This document shows, one piece after another, positions 11,807 to 22,888 of a stretch of 64,000 nucleotides of DNA. The notes under the pieces are model-generated. The model was not told where the DNA came from, made no database searches, and saw only the letters and a list, made by a program, of their open reading frames with translations. A program made the translations under genes and the position numbers. Each line of letters opens with the position of its first letter. Position 1 is the stretch's first letter. Source of the stretch: Rhododendron vialii (Eukaryota > Streptophyta > Magnoliopsida > Ericales > Ericaceae). Location: positions 461,501 through 525,500 of the forward strand of contig NC_080561.1 of the NCBI RefSeq assembly GCF_030253575.1, in the 5' to 3' direction.

Positions 11807-12544
11807 TATGGATCTTGTTTGATAGATCTCAATTTATTTTATTAAACAAAGTTTTCAAAATCATAAAAAACATTATAGATTGTGAGATATAGACAATATT
11901 TTGGGATATTCCAAAAAGGAAACAAACGGAACAAAGTGGGACGGAGGGAGTATATAATATTAATCCACAAAGCATGCTGCTTTCCCTTTTGAGATCGACA
12001 ACTTTATCATAATCTTTATAGTAATTATTAATACATACAATTAACTTGTTACAACAAACACATGGTTTTTTAAGTTAAAAATTTAACAAGGAGTTTCCAA
12101 TGTTTGTTTGGTTATTTATAAAACAGCTAAACGGCCTGTGGAATTTGACTGACTGATGCGATCGCGTTGGTTTAAGAATGCATTAATCAAGCAAAGTTCA
12201 TAGTAAACACGCAAAAGCTAAGCCACTCCTGATTAAAAGAACCGGAAACAGCAAATAATTGAATGAAAAGAACAAAAGAAATTGCATAAAAGAGCAAGCG
12301 AGAGAAATTGTCTCTAGAAGGATTTGACAGAAAAAGCACATGGGGCACGTGATATTCCCATTTGGGGATTCTATAACCACTCTCATTCTCTCTTTGATCA
12401 GAAGCAGCGGTTTCAGAATTTTCAGTAGGTAATGTGTGGTGGCTAAGGACATAAACCTGATTAATTATCTGTGGGTAATATAGTTAGGTGGACCACGGCC
12501 CACCCCCATCAAAAGAATAGCCGCATGTGGGGGTATTCCACTTT
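11807..12544. other. Gene-free stretch with Stowaway remnant
   Basis: 11807-11955 is half of a Stowaway-like MITE ending GGGACGGAGGGAGTA; its left half is missing or replaced by the TA tract. The remainder is plain AT-rich sequence. I see no gene. Confidence 0.5.
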
Positions 12545-12770
12545 TGAAAAAAAAAAATATTTTTTGAAAAAAAGAAGGTAATTTCAAGCTCAAAAATTAT
12601 GTGTTTACGCAAATAATTTTTCTATCAATATGGATCTTATTTGATAGATCTCATTAAGATCTTTTAAATGGTGCAAAAAAATTGAAAAAATATTTTTCAT
12701 TTTCATTATATTTGAATTTGAAATTACTTTTTTTTTTTTTCTAAAAACTATTTTTTTACGAAACCGGAAC
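12545..12770. mobile_element. MITE, inverse copy of the one at 48985-49217
   Basis: The block containing TTACGCAAATAATTTTTCTA, ATATGGATCTTATTTGATAG and ATCTTTTAAATGGTGCAAAAAAATT reappears as a reverse complement at 48985-49217. Both copies start and end with related TTTTTT..AAA / CGTTTC-type sequence. Confidence 0.55.
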
Positions 12771-12780
12771 ACCCCGTACG

Positions 12781-12985
12781 GAGCTCTCTCAAGTGCTGAG
12801 TCATCTTAACAATCAAATCAATAGTTCAGATAAATATTGTGAGGTGCTTTTTCCCCCCGACCGCACCCCCTCCTAGTGCAGAGTCATCTAGGGAGTATGT
12901 AATGAGCTCTCTCTAGTACAGAGTCATCTCAACAATCAAATTAATGGTTCAGATAAATATTGTGAGGTGTTTTTGGCTCCCGACC
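12781..12985. repeat. Direct duplication next to the transposase locus
   Basis: Two copies of about 82 bp, 122 bp apart, each reading GAGCTCTCTC, then AGTCATCT.AACAATCAAAT, then TTCAGATAAATATTGTGAGG. They lie just left of the Mutator-like element. Confidence 0.75.
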
Positions 12986-13014
12986 CCACCCCCTCCTTTC
13001 CTGTTTTAACACAC

Positions 13015-16000
13015 ACAACCACCCCACTCCCCCTAAAGTAATATTTTATTTATTTAGTTTCTAAATTGTTTTATCTTTTATTTATATTTTTTTCTCATTT
13101 ATTTATTTAATAAACTTTATATCTTTTTTCTTTCTTATTTATTTAATAATATTTATTTAACTAAATTCCTCTTTTATTTAATTTCTTAAATCTTTTATTT
13201 TATTTATAATATTTTGTTTAGATTTTCTTCTTACTTTTTGTTCTTCAATTATAACAACTCATTCAGATTTTTTTCTTCTTACATTCTTATCTTCAATTAT
13301 AACCACTCATTCAGATTCTCTTCTCATCTTTTTATCTTCAATTATAACCACTCATTCAGATTTTATTCTTACATTCTTATCTTAAATTGTAACTATTTAT
13401 ACAAGAACATTATTTTCTTCATACCACTCATTCTGGTTTCCTTCATACAAGAATCTCAATACTTCCTCAACATATATTTTAGTAATTCATAGAATAACAT
13501 TATGGATGACTACAACTTTTCATTTTCAGATAGTTGGTCAGTTGAGGATGATGTTTGTAATGGGGAGAACATCTCCCACAATAGTCACGATTATACACCC
13601 GAATTTACCACTTACCAGGTTAGTTATTACTGTTGTTGTTTTGTATATTCATTATTTATTTTAAAAGTAGAGAAAATATGTTAAGATTGGTTAATGTTGT
13701 ACTTATACATATTCATTTTTTTTATATAGATGTGAAAATAGAGAAGATATGTTAGCTTGGGCACGAAGGTTGGTCTAAAATATGGTATTGTTGTGGTTAT
13801 TATAAATTTTGCTAAGTTAAAAGGTGGCAAGCTGCCGAGGTGTATTATTGGTTGTGAAAGAAGAGGAAAGTACGAACCACCACAGTATCTGGTTGAAAGG
13901 GCAATCCTTGCAAAGAAATATTGGGACTAAAAAATGCGATTGCCCATTTCGACTGCGAGGTATACCAAACCTCCATACGGTGTCATGTGTGGTTTAAAGG
14001 TTTCTTGTGGTTTCCATAACCATGAAATAGCATTGAGGGCTACGAGTACCCGTCAAGGTTAAAACCAATGAAGAAATAATTTTTGGTCGACATGGCTAAC
14101 AACACCGCGCCTTGTGAAATTTTTAATATTTTGAAGGAAAAAGACCCGTCAAACATTAAGAGAATCAAGAACGTTTATTACGCAATTTTTACAAACAAAG
14201 AAGCCAAAGTGGACGGTCTAACTTCTATTCAGTATGTCATACGTCAATTACTTAAGAAAGAATACCTCCATAAATTTCTTACAAATCCAGATACCAATGA
14301 AATCACAGATATTGTTTGGGTTCATCCTATAAGCCTAGAACTATCTGCCAACTTTCCGTCTATATTGATCATTGATGCCATGTACAAGACCAATGAGTAT
14401 CTGAAACCATTATTAGAGCTTGTGGGTATCACATCTACATGGCGAACTTACTCGCTTATGTTCGCATATCTTAGTAATGAGAGAGAAGAGCAACTGACAT
14501 GGACATTGAATTCCTTAAAAAATTGGATGCTTCAAAAGGGGGCATCGTTGCCATTGGTGTTTGTTTCAGATCGGAATTTAGTGCTTATGAACGCCATTGA
14601 AGTATGTTTTCCCACAACACGTCACATTTTGTGTATTTGACACATAAATCAATGCGTCATGAAGAACTGCAGCCGTGTGCTTGGTCCGAAATGGAGGCGT
14701 TTTTTTGTGTCATGGCACTCACTTATCAATTCATCTACACAGTCGTCTTTCCAACGGAAATGGCAAGCCATGTGCGACGAGTTTAGCCAATTCTCGACTG
14801 TCATAACTTACCTGAGGGAAACATGGTTAAGGTCATATAAAGAGCGATTTGTTTTAGCATGGACAGATACACGTATTCACCTCAGAAGCAATTCAATTCA
14901 AACGTATAATCACTTTATAACTTTACTATTTCAATTTTGTGCATTTCTCTACTACACTAAGGAATACTTTTTGATACTTTCCTATTTAAACACAATGCAT
15001 TATTCTATTACAGGGCAGAGTCTGCACATGCGAGGCTAAAACTATATTTAGGTGATACCATGTCATCGCTACAAATATCTTTTGATAAAATATAAAAAAT
15101 GTTGAAAAATCAGTTCAAAAAAATTAAGAAGTTGTTCGAGAAATCTATGAACATTCCACGCTACAAACAAGTATGTGACTACATTTTGATCAAGTAAGGT
15201 GTCGCATTTCATTAGAAGCAATGGAGTTCATACACGTTCAGCTAGAAAGCGCTTTAGAAGTATCCCCCCACATCGCCGGTTATTGCAACTGTACGATCAA
15301 AATCACACACGGATTGCCATGCATGTACGATCTTGCATATTATCGTTCCATTTTCACTCCAATTCCACTATGGAGTATCCACGCTCATTGGACTAGGTTG
15401 TCTTACACAAGATGGATCCATTTATGTGAAAGCATATCATAGACAGGTTTATCGATATGGCATATCCATCTTATAGCACAGTTCGACCTCTATCGTACAA
15501 CATAGAGCATAGAGGTCAACTTGCAGTTAGAGATGGGCAAAATACACGTCGCATACCTTCTTTTTTAGAAGCATCCATTTCAGGATCAAGGACTACAACA
15601 TCGCGAGTGAGAGGGAGAGGGAGACATGGGAGGGAGTCGGGGGTTCGCAACACTCAACCAACCCATTCACAATCTCCAGTTCCACCCATCCCTGATCGCT
15701 ACATTCAGCGATTACCTCAGGCTTATCAACGTTATATTTCTCACATTGTGGATTCAGGGCGATAGCTACACAAATTGGGTATAGTAAGAATGATTGGAAT
15801 CAAGTACGAGAGGAGCTTATTGAAGAAATTCGACAAAATTATGATCTATACAGTGTGATTTATCCAGCACATGATTGGGCAAATCATCTACTACACTTAT
15901 TGGATTACTTCGAGCATAGGGCACCAATGGCACATTGGATGGAGTCTATGATTTGGGAGTTGTCATCGCAACAAGGTACAATCTTGTACTGCATACATTT

Positions 16001-16590
16001 GAGGCGAATGCTTTCGGTTGTTTTACTCACTTGCCATTGAGGTCCCCTATAGTTCCAGTCGAAGACCGTCGAGAAATTGCTATTGCCCGTGTTGACCATC
16101 ACTTTGTGCAAGTTTTCTTAGAACCTCATTACCTTGTACCACCCATCCCAACATGGTGGTAGGAGTATGCAGATGGACTGCTAGTTATGGAACATGTATG
16201 CAATTCTGGTACGAAGTAATGGGTACAAGCGCGCTGGAGCAGAATTTGGAGAAAATATTGTTTAGAATTTGTGTTTGTATGTATTTTCATGTATTGACAA
16301 TATATACTCAATTAGAATAAAATAAAATTTTGTTTAAATTTATTTTTGTTGATTAGAAGTTATTTTTATTATTTATTGTTAAGACAAATTAATTAACTAA
16401 TTAAAATAATATAAATTTATTAAATATAAATTCAATTTTAATTGAAAATATAATTTGAGTTAACCAAATTAAAATTAAAGAGTGGTGCTTAAATAAATAA
16501 AGATAAAAAATTAAGTAAATAAATAAAGTAAGTGAACAAATAAAGAATTAGAAAATTAAAATAGATTTGGGGGAGGGGGGGGCAATCTAC
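13015..16590 (+). mobile_element. Decayed autonomous Mutator-like element (approximate ends)
   Basis: The region around the transposase remnant is closed on the left by a C-rich then AT-rich stretch (CCCCACTCCCCCTAAAG) and on the right by its rough complement (TTTGGGGGAGGGGGGGGCA). This is compatible with diverged long terminal inverted repeats. I could not find a clean target duplication, so both ends are estimates. Short direct repeats of a TTCAATTATAACCACTCATT unit occur at 13235-13400 at about 47-50-bp spacing. The same unit is found in the short element at 483-1920, suggesting the two are related. Confidence 0.55.
13502..16290 (+). pseudogene. MULE transposase remnant: FAR1-type domain, MULE core, SWIM finger, OTU protease
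   Basis: Broken by stops and frameshifts but readable in pieces. 13502-13617 is an acidic start that ends at a plausible donor. 13740-14060 is a FAR1/WRKY-like DNA-binding region (GCERRGKYE, VSCGFHNHEIAL). 14083-14640 is the MULE transposase core with DAMYKTNEY and VSDRNLVLMNAIEVCFP, the expected surroundings of two catalytic Asp residues. 14659-14910 continues the core. 15221-15440 holds a SWIM finger (CNCTIKITHGLPC). 15457-15765 is a basic Arg/Gly-rich linker. 15752-16162 is an OTU cysteine-protease domain with the catalytic-Cys segment CGFRAIATQIG and the His segment VDHHFVQVF. The order is that of known plant Mutator transposases carrying OTU. It is not functional as read. Confidence 0.85.
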
Positions 16591-16603
16591 TATATATTTG
16601 TTA

Positions 16604-16856
16604 CTCACTTTGTTTCAATTGAGAGGTTTTTTTGGGATTCTAACTATTTAAGGTGACATGCAATAATTACACCTACAATGCCTATCATTTCTACCACTAC
16701 CCCTATATTTTACCTACTTAATTTATAACAGTTATATTCACATGTGAGGCACACTTTTGGAAAATCACCAAATTTTTTCTTCTATTTTTGGACAAAGAAC
16801 CATCATTTTGGAACAACCCAAAATGAAATAATGGATTTTCAATTTGGAACGGAGAG
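16604..16856. mobile_element. Stowaway-like MITE
   Basis: Left end CTCACTTTGTTTCAATTG and right end CAATTTGGAACGGAGAG, with TA on both sides. The interior matches the element at 56-314. Confidence 0.65.
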
Positions 16857-17743
16857 TAACTCTTTCAACTTAACTTTGACCGGTAAGAGTACTTTAGCAA
16901 ATCAGAATCATCGATAGTCAAAACGGAAGGTTGGATGCTACACTACAGGGTGCACCATGCACTAGAGGGAGCTCACTATAGGTCCCCGAGTCTCTTTCTA
17001 CCACCCTTCATCCCATTTTGTTTGTTTGTTATGAAAAATTGTGCCATTTTGACACCAAAAAATAAACTAATTTTAAGAATAGTTTTGTACTATCGTGCAT
17101 CATTCAAAAAAGTCTTATTGAAATCTTTTGACTAGTGCTAAAAACTCGAATATTTATTTCGAAGACTAATATATTTTGAGATAAAAAAATGACATGGTAT
17201 CCCGTTGAGTACAAAGATGAATGGAACAGAAGGAGGACTAGTATTAAATTAAGCTCTGAACATAACCTAATATCGGGTGAACATTGCTTGCACCAAAAAA
17301 CAGAAAAGCAAAATGCATCTTTTACTTTGAAACCTAACCTTCTCACCATATAACTGGTTTTTGAATTGGTCCTCTTAAACTGCATGTGTATGCTAACATC
17401 GAATTCGTCTTAGCTCTAGGTTAATACTAATGTTTTGAACTACTGGTCGGTTACTATAAAGCTGAAATGGCAATTTTCTGGCATCCATTTTTTATGTTTT
17501 CAGGACATGACTGGGATCATGCTAGCCAGGAACCAAGCCCATGCTACTCAGGACATGCATTTCAAAGATTAACGAGTTAAAAAATGAGAAATATTTTGAG
17601 ATAAGAAATCCCAGTTTCCAACTGTCAAGGAACTAAAAAAAATCATCACCAGTTTCCAAATTATGAAAAACCAAAATCCTCGGTATCCCTATCAAACTAG
17701 TAGTATTCACTAAGCACTACTACTAATTATCTCGTAACAAAAA
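16857..17743. other. Gene-free stretch, 3' side of the beta-galactosidase
   Basis: AT-rich sequence with no repeats I recognise. It should include the 3' UTR of the beta-galactosidase, which ends at 17744 on the minus strand. Confidence 0.5.
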
Positions 17744-20700
17744 TCAACAAATAGCCTCCACCGCGAGCCTCTTAGCCGTACTGCTGCAATTTGTGGACCC
17801 AAAAACATCCTCGGAGGCTTGAATTGAACAGTTCTCCTTCCCAACACATGCCTGCAAACAGACACACAAAAAAACCCGAAAACAACAAACAGATTACAAA
17901 CTACACTTTCAACTTTACTCAGTTAGTAGTAATAACGAAACAGACAGCAAACAAGTAATTACCTTTCGCACAATGTCCAAAGCGCCGTTCCCTCCTTCAC
18001 AACTGCCTTTATAGAATGAACCACAAGATCCTTGCGGGTCACCAAAACTTGCAAAACTAATAGCAGAAATGGGGCGACCTTGGCATGACAATTCCATATC
18101 TTCGTTCTCATAGGCATTTCCACAAATAGTCCCGGCCGCGACAGTTTGGAAGTTAACAAGCGATGGGTTGCCTCCTAATTCTTCGAAAACTACCAATGTA
18201 TTCACGTCGTTGGTCATAAAAGAACGAGGGACATGGTACCTAAGCATCAAAATTAAAATTAATTAGGCATTGTACATAATCTCAAGAAGAGTTATTAACC
18301 ATGAAAACAATTACGTAGAACGGAATTTTTCTCTCACCATCTTTGTGTAGGTTGCCCACAGTTCGAAACACATTTGCTACTGCCGTATTCACCGCGATAA
18401 TCACAAGGCTCGGTACTACAGCCATCTTCTTCAGCCAAGTAACTTGGCCAATATCGGCCGATACTCTGGCCATTGACCCAAGCTTCACCTTTTCCCATGC
18501 CTTGCAAATCCAATGCCACTGGATCTGTACCCAATGGAGCTTTGAATGTCGTCTGATAAAAAAGGAAAAACATATAGAGTCATTTCCATTTCCTAATCAA
18601 CAGAAACATTAGTCATGCGAACTCTGTAATTGAATTACCTTGTACCATGTCATCATCCTGTTGATCGGGAGATTCTCTGCTTGCCATTTTGACGCATATC
18701 GCGAATCTAAACTGTACACCTTGTTGTCAAGACCATGCAACCCAACCTCGTATGTCCATTTATGCGATGACAAATCCTTAATAACGCTCTCATCACCCTT
18801 TCTCCCAATTAACTCAACAGGACCGGGTAATCCAGATTCTATCATGTCGAATTTTGGACCATAGTTCTGCTCAAAAATAGAAAGAAAAAAAAATCCATAA
18901 AAGAACGATTTACAAAATTCTTCCAAACCAAGACATGAATTGTAAAAAATTTACCTGGAATCCAACAGTAGCACTTAGCAATGTGATTTGGTTTTTTCCA
19001 GGATTCAACTTCACTTTCTTCTCGAAAACGTAGTTGAAAATTCCATATGTCGCCCAATGAGAACCTACCATGGAATTAAGTTCGACACAACAAAATAAGT
19101 ACAGAAACCTGTAACGAGTAATCTAAATCCATTGACAGGATAATTTACCTATGTATTCTCCATTGAGGTAAGCGTGAAGCATATGACCAGTGCCATTCAC
19201 TCTAATTGACATATCGTCACTCCAAAGTGGGTCATCTTCTTTGATATTCACGCTATTAATCAGCAAGATATAAACTTAATAAGTTAGAAATATAAAATAT
19301 AAAAGTTACTGCCAAAAAAATGTATGACAAAATTAAGGGCTATAATTACCTTGTCATATACCATAGGTAATCCGAAATGTCGTCAATTACTTTTTGATCG
19401 ACCAAATGACTTGCTGCCACGTGACCTTTTCCAAGTTGAACAGTGTCATTAGTGGTCTCAGGCCTCCATGTCCAACGCAGAGCAACTGGTTCACTTTCTG
19501 CTTGGTTTTCCCTTTTTACCATGACATTTGTTTGCGTATTCAACTATAAGAAAAAAGATTTAAGTTCAATTTTACTCAGAATTCCAAAGTAAACAACAAC
19601 ATAAAAATCATGCTTGAGTTGAGTTATTTTCTATACCTTCGCTGTGTTATATGCTTCATTTTTGCAGTCAGGGAGAATGCTGACAGACCAAGCAGGTACG
19701 CTATATTCGCTTTCTTGGAATGTGACGATGGCATCACCGGTTGTGTTTGTATTACCAATGAAGCAACTTGATGTTTCATTAGTGGCATAGATCGTAACCT
19801 ATATTATTTTAAGAAATAAAAAAATTGTAACGGGAGAGTAATATTTTATTCTATTCTGTTGTGTAAAACCCCAATTTTTATAAATGAATTTACGACTCAC
19901 CGAAACGCCATTCCCTTGATCAGTGTTGGTAATGTTCCCATGTGTGAGTGTCCTTTCCATTGATTTCAGCACACCATGAAGCTGCTTCAGATGCCCCCAC
20001 TTAGGTTGATTCAAATTGCCTAAAACAAGAAAATATAAATAAATATATACTAGAAATAGAGACATGCAGAATCCCTTGGATAAATAAAGCATCTAATCTA
20101 ATCTAATGCTAGAAGAATAATGTATGTAGCTTATTACCGTATTCGTCGATAGGAGCATCATAGTCATATGACGTGGTAATGTATGGACCGCCCGCCGTTC
20201 TCCCAAAATTAGTCCCACCATGGTACTGGAGTAGTAGTGAAAACTCAATTAATTATGGATATCTACTAAATAGAAGAAAAAAAAAACTGTAATTACAATA
20301 GTATTGGAGTATTAATTAAGACGAAATACAAACCATGTAGTAATTTTGGAAAGTGCCCCCCCTCTGGAAAAAACGTGCAACAGCATAAGCAACATCCTCT
20401 GCAGCCCTATGTGGATCTTTACCACCCCAATTCTTAAACCTAAAACAAGATTGTGAAACAAGAAGTTTAATTCCCCACAATTCTCGAATCAGAAAAGTAA
20501 TAATACTCCACATACCCAGCATAAAAATAAATAAATAAAAAATTTGAACTAACCATCCAGTCCAATTTTCAGTCCACATCTTAGGGCTGTTGGGATTGTT
20601 TGGTGTGAATGAATCACAATAAAATCCATTGCACGTATTTATCTGTTTAAAACAAATAAAAGAAATTACAGGATACATAAATAAACTTAATTGAATGTCA

Positions 20701-21854
20701 AGGTAATTTACGAATTGTGGTAATGTACGTACCATTGGCTGGGGTGCATCATCTTGTTGGCACATAATCCACGGAACTCCGACGTCTAACGTTTCGGCCA
20801 TGTTCGCACACCAATCTACGTATGCTTTTCCGGCAGCTCCGTACGATGCCATGACATTGCCATATTCATTCTCAATCTGTTATATTATGATGAAAATTAA
20901 GATTTTATTACAAGTACGTACATGAAAACGAAGAAACATATATAACACCGAGCTAGTAAAGAAAAAGAATTTTTCATAGAAACCTGAGCTAGAATAATGT
21001 TCCCTCCTTGTGATGCAAAAAGTTTCTCTTGTTTAACCATATCTACGATCAAGGTCGTGAAATTTTGCATCTCATTCTACACGGAAAAAAAATATAAAAC
21101 ATGTCAATAAAAAGTATATCCGTCATGAATATTTGAAACTTGGAGTTAGGAAGTACGTAATTGTGATTACCATGAAAACATCGTTCGCCGTCCGAAGCTC
21201 AATGCCAGGCATATTGTGCAACCATAAAGGAAATCCACTGATAGAAATTAGGAAAAAATTACGGTCATCAAGTCATGAAAGTAAAATTTGAGTCGTAACG
21301 AAATAAATTTACAGAGTTGTAGAAAAAGAAAAAGCTTACCCGTAATTCCATTCAGCACAAACATAAGGTCCAATCCGGAGAACAGCGTAGAGACCTTCAG
21401 ATTGAATGGTTTTGAGAAATCTTATGAGATCATTGTTCCCACTGAAATCGTATCGACGACGAACTGGCTCATGGGCATTCCAGAATACATACGTCTCGAT
21501 TGCATCGAGCCCACCTTCCTTTGCTTTTTTGATCAGATCAGGCCACATCTAACCATCATCAATCAATTAACACTAAAACAAGTTAGACAATCCAATCCAC
21601 AAGACGCCGACTTTCGTCGAGAAAAATAAAAAGACTCCATGCAAAAACAATTAAGGGGAGATAATGAGGGGGGTTAATTTACCTCTGGAGTGCTTCGGGG
21701 ATAGTGAATGGAACCAGAGAGCAAGATTCTGCGTTCGCCATCTATGGTAATGGCCCGACCATCGTGGGAGACTTCCACGGCGTAAAACAGAGGACTAATC
21801 AAAGCAATGACCGAAAGAAACAGAGCAAAACCAACATAATTCGAAGAACCCATC
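17744..21854 (-). CDS. BGAL: Beta-galactosidase, GH35 with C-terminal SUEL lectin domain; frame broken in exon 1
   Basis: Seventeen exons, all with GT-AG borders: 21854-21683, 21548-21340, 21237-21171, 21076-20984, 20876-20733, 20642-20554, 20439-20334, 20225-20138, 20019-19901, 19798-19637, 19543-19350, 19252-19149, 19064-18955, 18866-18639, 18552-18338, 18239-17963, 17851-17744. Without one surplus base, the product is 827 residues, normal for plant BGALs. It removes terminal beta-galactosyl residues from cell-wall polymers and is secreted (hydrophobic N-terminus to about residue 26). The acid/base Glu is E184 in IENEYGN and the nucleophile E253 in MWTENWTGW. From about 735 a Cys-rich SUEL (galactose-binding lectin-like) domain runs to the final Cys. 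It most resembles the BGAL7/15-type clade from memory. As read, exon 1 carries an extra A after codon 4, so the ATG frame stops after 19 codons; everything downstream is intact. Confidence 0.9.
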
Positions 21855-21940
21855 GTCTGCCTGCTAATGTAACCAAAATATTACTGTACTCATTCCCGAT
21901 TGTTATTATGTTCTATCTATCAATGTGTCTATCCATCCAT

Positions 21941-21949
21941 ATATATACT
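21941..21949 (-). promoter_or_regulatory. Putative TATA box of the beta-galactosidase
   Basis: GTATATATA on the minus strand, about 90 bp upstream of the ATG at 21854. Spacing is plausible for a TATA box and short leader. Confidence 0.45.
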
Positions 21950-22371
21950 CGTAGGAATGAGTAAGATAAGGATGAATCAGTCTTATGCCCGCCCAAAAAA
22001 AAAAAAAAAAAACAGCTATCTAATCAAGAAGATATATCCGAATTCAATGGGTACTCTTATCTATGTTGGATAACCTCGTCAAATTCAACATCCTAATGTA
22101 CTTCTAGCTCCACGACTCAAAATCTTTGATACAATTACTCCTAGTCCGTGTCCTCCACCCCCGAACTATTACTATAATTATCGTATAATTTGTTTTCCCC
22201 CACAATGAAATGATTTGTGTTTAAGGTGATTTCATTAATGTTTGATTCGGTCAAAAAATAGAAAGAAACTAAAATGCAGAGAGAGCGAGCACCAATGAAC
22301 CCTTTTTACGCGAAATTTATCTCATAGCGCGCATCAGCATAGACTACTTTTTTACGTAAATTGGCTGGTTA

Positions 22372-22492
22372 TCACTGCATTAGACTACTTTTTATTTTAT
22401 TTTATAAGAAATCAAAAAAAAAAAAAACTGAAAAAGGAAAAATTGCTGAGACATGAGTTGTTGCATTACGTGGTAGTCTAATGCAGTGAAAA
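22372..22492. repeat. Small inverted repeat beside the foldback MITE
   Basis: TCACTGCATTAGACTACTTTT (22373) is repeated inverted as GTGGTAGTCTAATGCAGTGA (about 22471), with A/T-rich filler between. Confidence 0.55.
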
Positions 22493-22495
22493 AAA

Positions 22496-22888
22496 CCAGT
22501 AATGCTACACGCACAGCAAATGTGCACAGATTTTGTGCGCAGATTTTTTGTGGGGCCCACTACGGGTCCCACACAAATAATCCGAGCCGTTCATTAAATG
22601 TAAAACATTTTTTCAAGGTCTCCCGCAAAAAATCAGCTCAATCCGGTATCTATAAGTGTTTGATTCAATCATTTAACTTTTCATTATCCTGAGATTCGAA
22701 TGAAAAGTTAAATGATTGAATCAAGTATCTATGAGTATTGGATTGAGCTGATTTTTTGCGGGGGCCCTTGAAAAAATGATTTACATTTAATGAACGGCTC
22801 GGATTATTTGTGTGGAACCCATAGTGGGCTTCACAAAAAATCTGTGCACAAAATCTGTGCACATTTGCTGTGCGTGTAGCATTACTGG
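22496..22888. mobile_element. Near-perfect hairpin MITE (393 bp)
   Basis: The ends are CCAGTAATGCTACACGCACA and its exact complement. The two arms of about 190 bp match almost throughout and meet at about 22692. A-runs flank both ends (possible target duplication). The interior carries ATCCGAGCCGTTCATTAAAT and CAGCTCAATCC blocks, seen also at 48497-48868, so the two are family members. The near identity of the arms points to recent insertion. Confidence 0.85.

Noticed and set aside
13502-14640. A host FAR1-related transcription factor
   Set aside because: Frameshifts and stops throughout, OTU domain at the end and MITE-rich surroundings indicate a dead transposon.
20316-20852. A single 178-codon ORF as a separate gene
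   Set aside because: It is exons 5-7 of the beta-galactosidase read through introns.
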